Part shown: positions 63,441 through 64,000 of the stretch, one piece after another
Numbering within the stretch: position 1 is the stretch's first letter
How the letters are laid out: each line of letters opens with the position of its first letter
Assembly (NCBI RefSeq): GCF_001038505.1
Contig: NZ_LDPY01000001.1
Span: forward strand, 2,852,001-2,916,000
Direction: 5' to 3'
DNA: 64,000 nucleotides
Origin: Puniceibacterium sp. IMCC21224
GTDB lineage: Bacteria; Pseudomonadota; Alphaproteobacteria; Rhodobacterales; Rhodobacteraceae
Notes under the pieces: generated by a model
Told to the model about the DNA's origin: nothing
Databases searched by the model: none
Seen by the model: the letters and a program-made list of their open reading frames with translations, nothing else
Translations under genes and position numbers: made by a program

Positions 63441-64000
63441 CTACAACCATTCGCCTTTAACCATCTGGCGGTAGATCTGGCTAAGCCAGTTGTCGCCTCT
63501 CGCCTCAAGCTTGAGTCCGGCGCTGGTCAGCAATTTATAGCTGTCCTGATACCATTCGGTACCCTGAAAATTATAGCCCAGGATGGCACCAGCGGTCTGC
63601 GCCTCGTCCGTCAGGCCCAGCGACAGATACGCCTCAACCAGACGATGCAGCGCTTCGGCGGTGTGGGTTGTGGTCTGGAAATCCTCAACCACAACGCGGA
63701 ACCGGTTGATCGCGGCGCCAAAGTGGTCACGACGCAGGTAATAGCGGCCGATTTCCATTTCCTTGCCCGCAAGGTGATCAAAGGCGAGGTCGAATTTCAG
63801 AATCGACGAGCGCGCATATTCGCTGTCGGGATAGCGTTCGATCACCGTGCGCAGGGATTGCAGCGCCTGGAATGTCAGGCCCTGATCACGACCAACCTCC
63901 TCGATTTGGTCATAGTACGACAGCGCCAGCAGATACTGCGCATAGGCGGCATCGTCATCCAGCGGGTAGAAGTCGATGTAGCGCTGCGCCGCAGAACGGC
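63441..64000 (-). CDS. bamD: Outer-membrane assembly lipoprotein BamD (5' end outside window)
   Basis: The C-terminal 186 residues or so of BamD, part of the BAM complex that inserts outer-membrane proteins. TPR-like repeats are visible: RSAAQRYIDFYPLDDDAAYAQYLLALSYYDQIEEVGRDQGLTFQALQSLRTVIERYPDSEYA, then KEMEIGRYYLRRDHFGAAINRFRVVVEDFQTTTHTAEALHRLVEAYLSLGLTDEAQTAGAILGYNFQGTEWYQDSYKLL. The N-terminal lipoprotein signal lies beyond base 64000. It is followed by recN on the same strand (42-base gap). The assignment rests on these repeats and the neighbour. Confidence 0.93.
   Translation of the reverse strand, partial: RSAAQRYIDFYPLDDDAAYAQYLLALSYYDQIEEVGRDQGLTFQALQSLRTVIERYPDSEYARSSILKFDLAFDHLAGKEMEIGRYYLRRDHFGAAINRFRVVVEDFQTTTHTAEALHRLVEAYLSLGLTDEAQTAGAILGYNFQGTEWYQDSYKLLTSAGLKLEARGDNWLSQIYRQMVKGEWL

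Noticed and set aside
1-64000. CRISPR arrays, rRNA genes, antiviral systems or a replication origin
   Set aside because: I looked for regularly spaced repeats, rRNA segments, nuclease/helicase defence pairs and iteron clusters and saw none.

Overview
The window looks like chromosomal DNA of an alphaproteobacterium of the Rhodobacterales (Roseobacter type). The basis is high GC, an alphaproteobacterial-type RNase P RNA, a bamD-recN neighbourhood, an aerobic cobaltochelatase pair (CobS/CobT) near a bolA/J-domain pair, a DUF1127 mini-protein, and a fused PntA. This is inference from gene families and gene order; no search was run.

Left edge (1-5.8 kb) is the accessory part. A tyrosine recombinase (104-2137, minus) lies directly downstream of the 3' end of a tRNA-Asn(GTT) gene (2311-2385, minus), as expected for an island integrated in that tRNA; the island body would lie off the left edge. 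Right of the tRNA is an insertion-sequence graveyard. An apparently intact 1.5-kb IS3-family element (2817-4326) sits inside a decayed IS256-family transposase gene and is flanked by an exact 8-bp duplication, and a frameshifted, internally deleted IS5-type transposase follows.

5.8-19.3 kb: a 1967-residue exported multidomain protein (DUF11, GEVED and SdrD-like modules), 8-oxoguanine deaminase, a HisN-type phosphatase, an XRE regulator, a quinone oxidoreductase, a LysR regulator divergent from a DUF1127 protein, a Bax-inhibitor-1 membrane protein, ribosomal protein L33 and RNase P RNA.

19.3-37.3 kb: a peptide-type ABC importer (double ATPase, binding protein, two permeases), a YeeE/YedE membrane protein overlapping tail-to-tail with a DUF3422 protein, a VOC protein, the proton-translocating transhydrogenase pntAB, an SDR-kynureninase pair, and a malate synthase G / GlcG / class-I amidotransferase cluster.

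37.3-48.3 kb: PepN aminopeptidase translationally coupled to an SDR and a small membrane protein, an acyltransferase, a lytic transglycosylase, an unrecognised 380-residue protein, gatB, a DUF4177 protein and the bolA/J-domain divergent pair.

48.3-64 kb: an ECF sigma / RskA-like anti-sigma / fasciclin module with a Tat-exported MsrB beside it, cobS, two small exported proteins, a hydrolase, cobT (frameshifted in a C7 run as given), aminopeptidase P, DUF427, a CLC channel, a GlcD/Dld-like FAD oxidase, recN and the 3' part of bamD.

I see no CRISPR array, rRNA or antiviral system. The points most worth checking are the nested insertion sequences with their duplication and slippery site, the giant exported protein, the sigma/anti-sigma/fasciclin/MsrB module with a palindrome at its divergent promoter, and the cobT frameshift.
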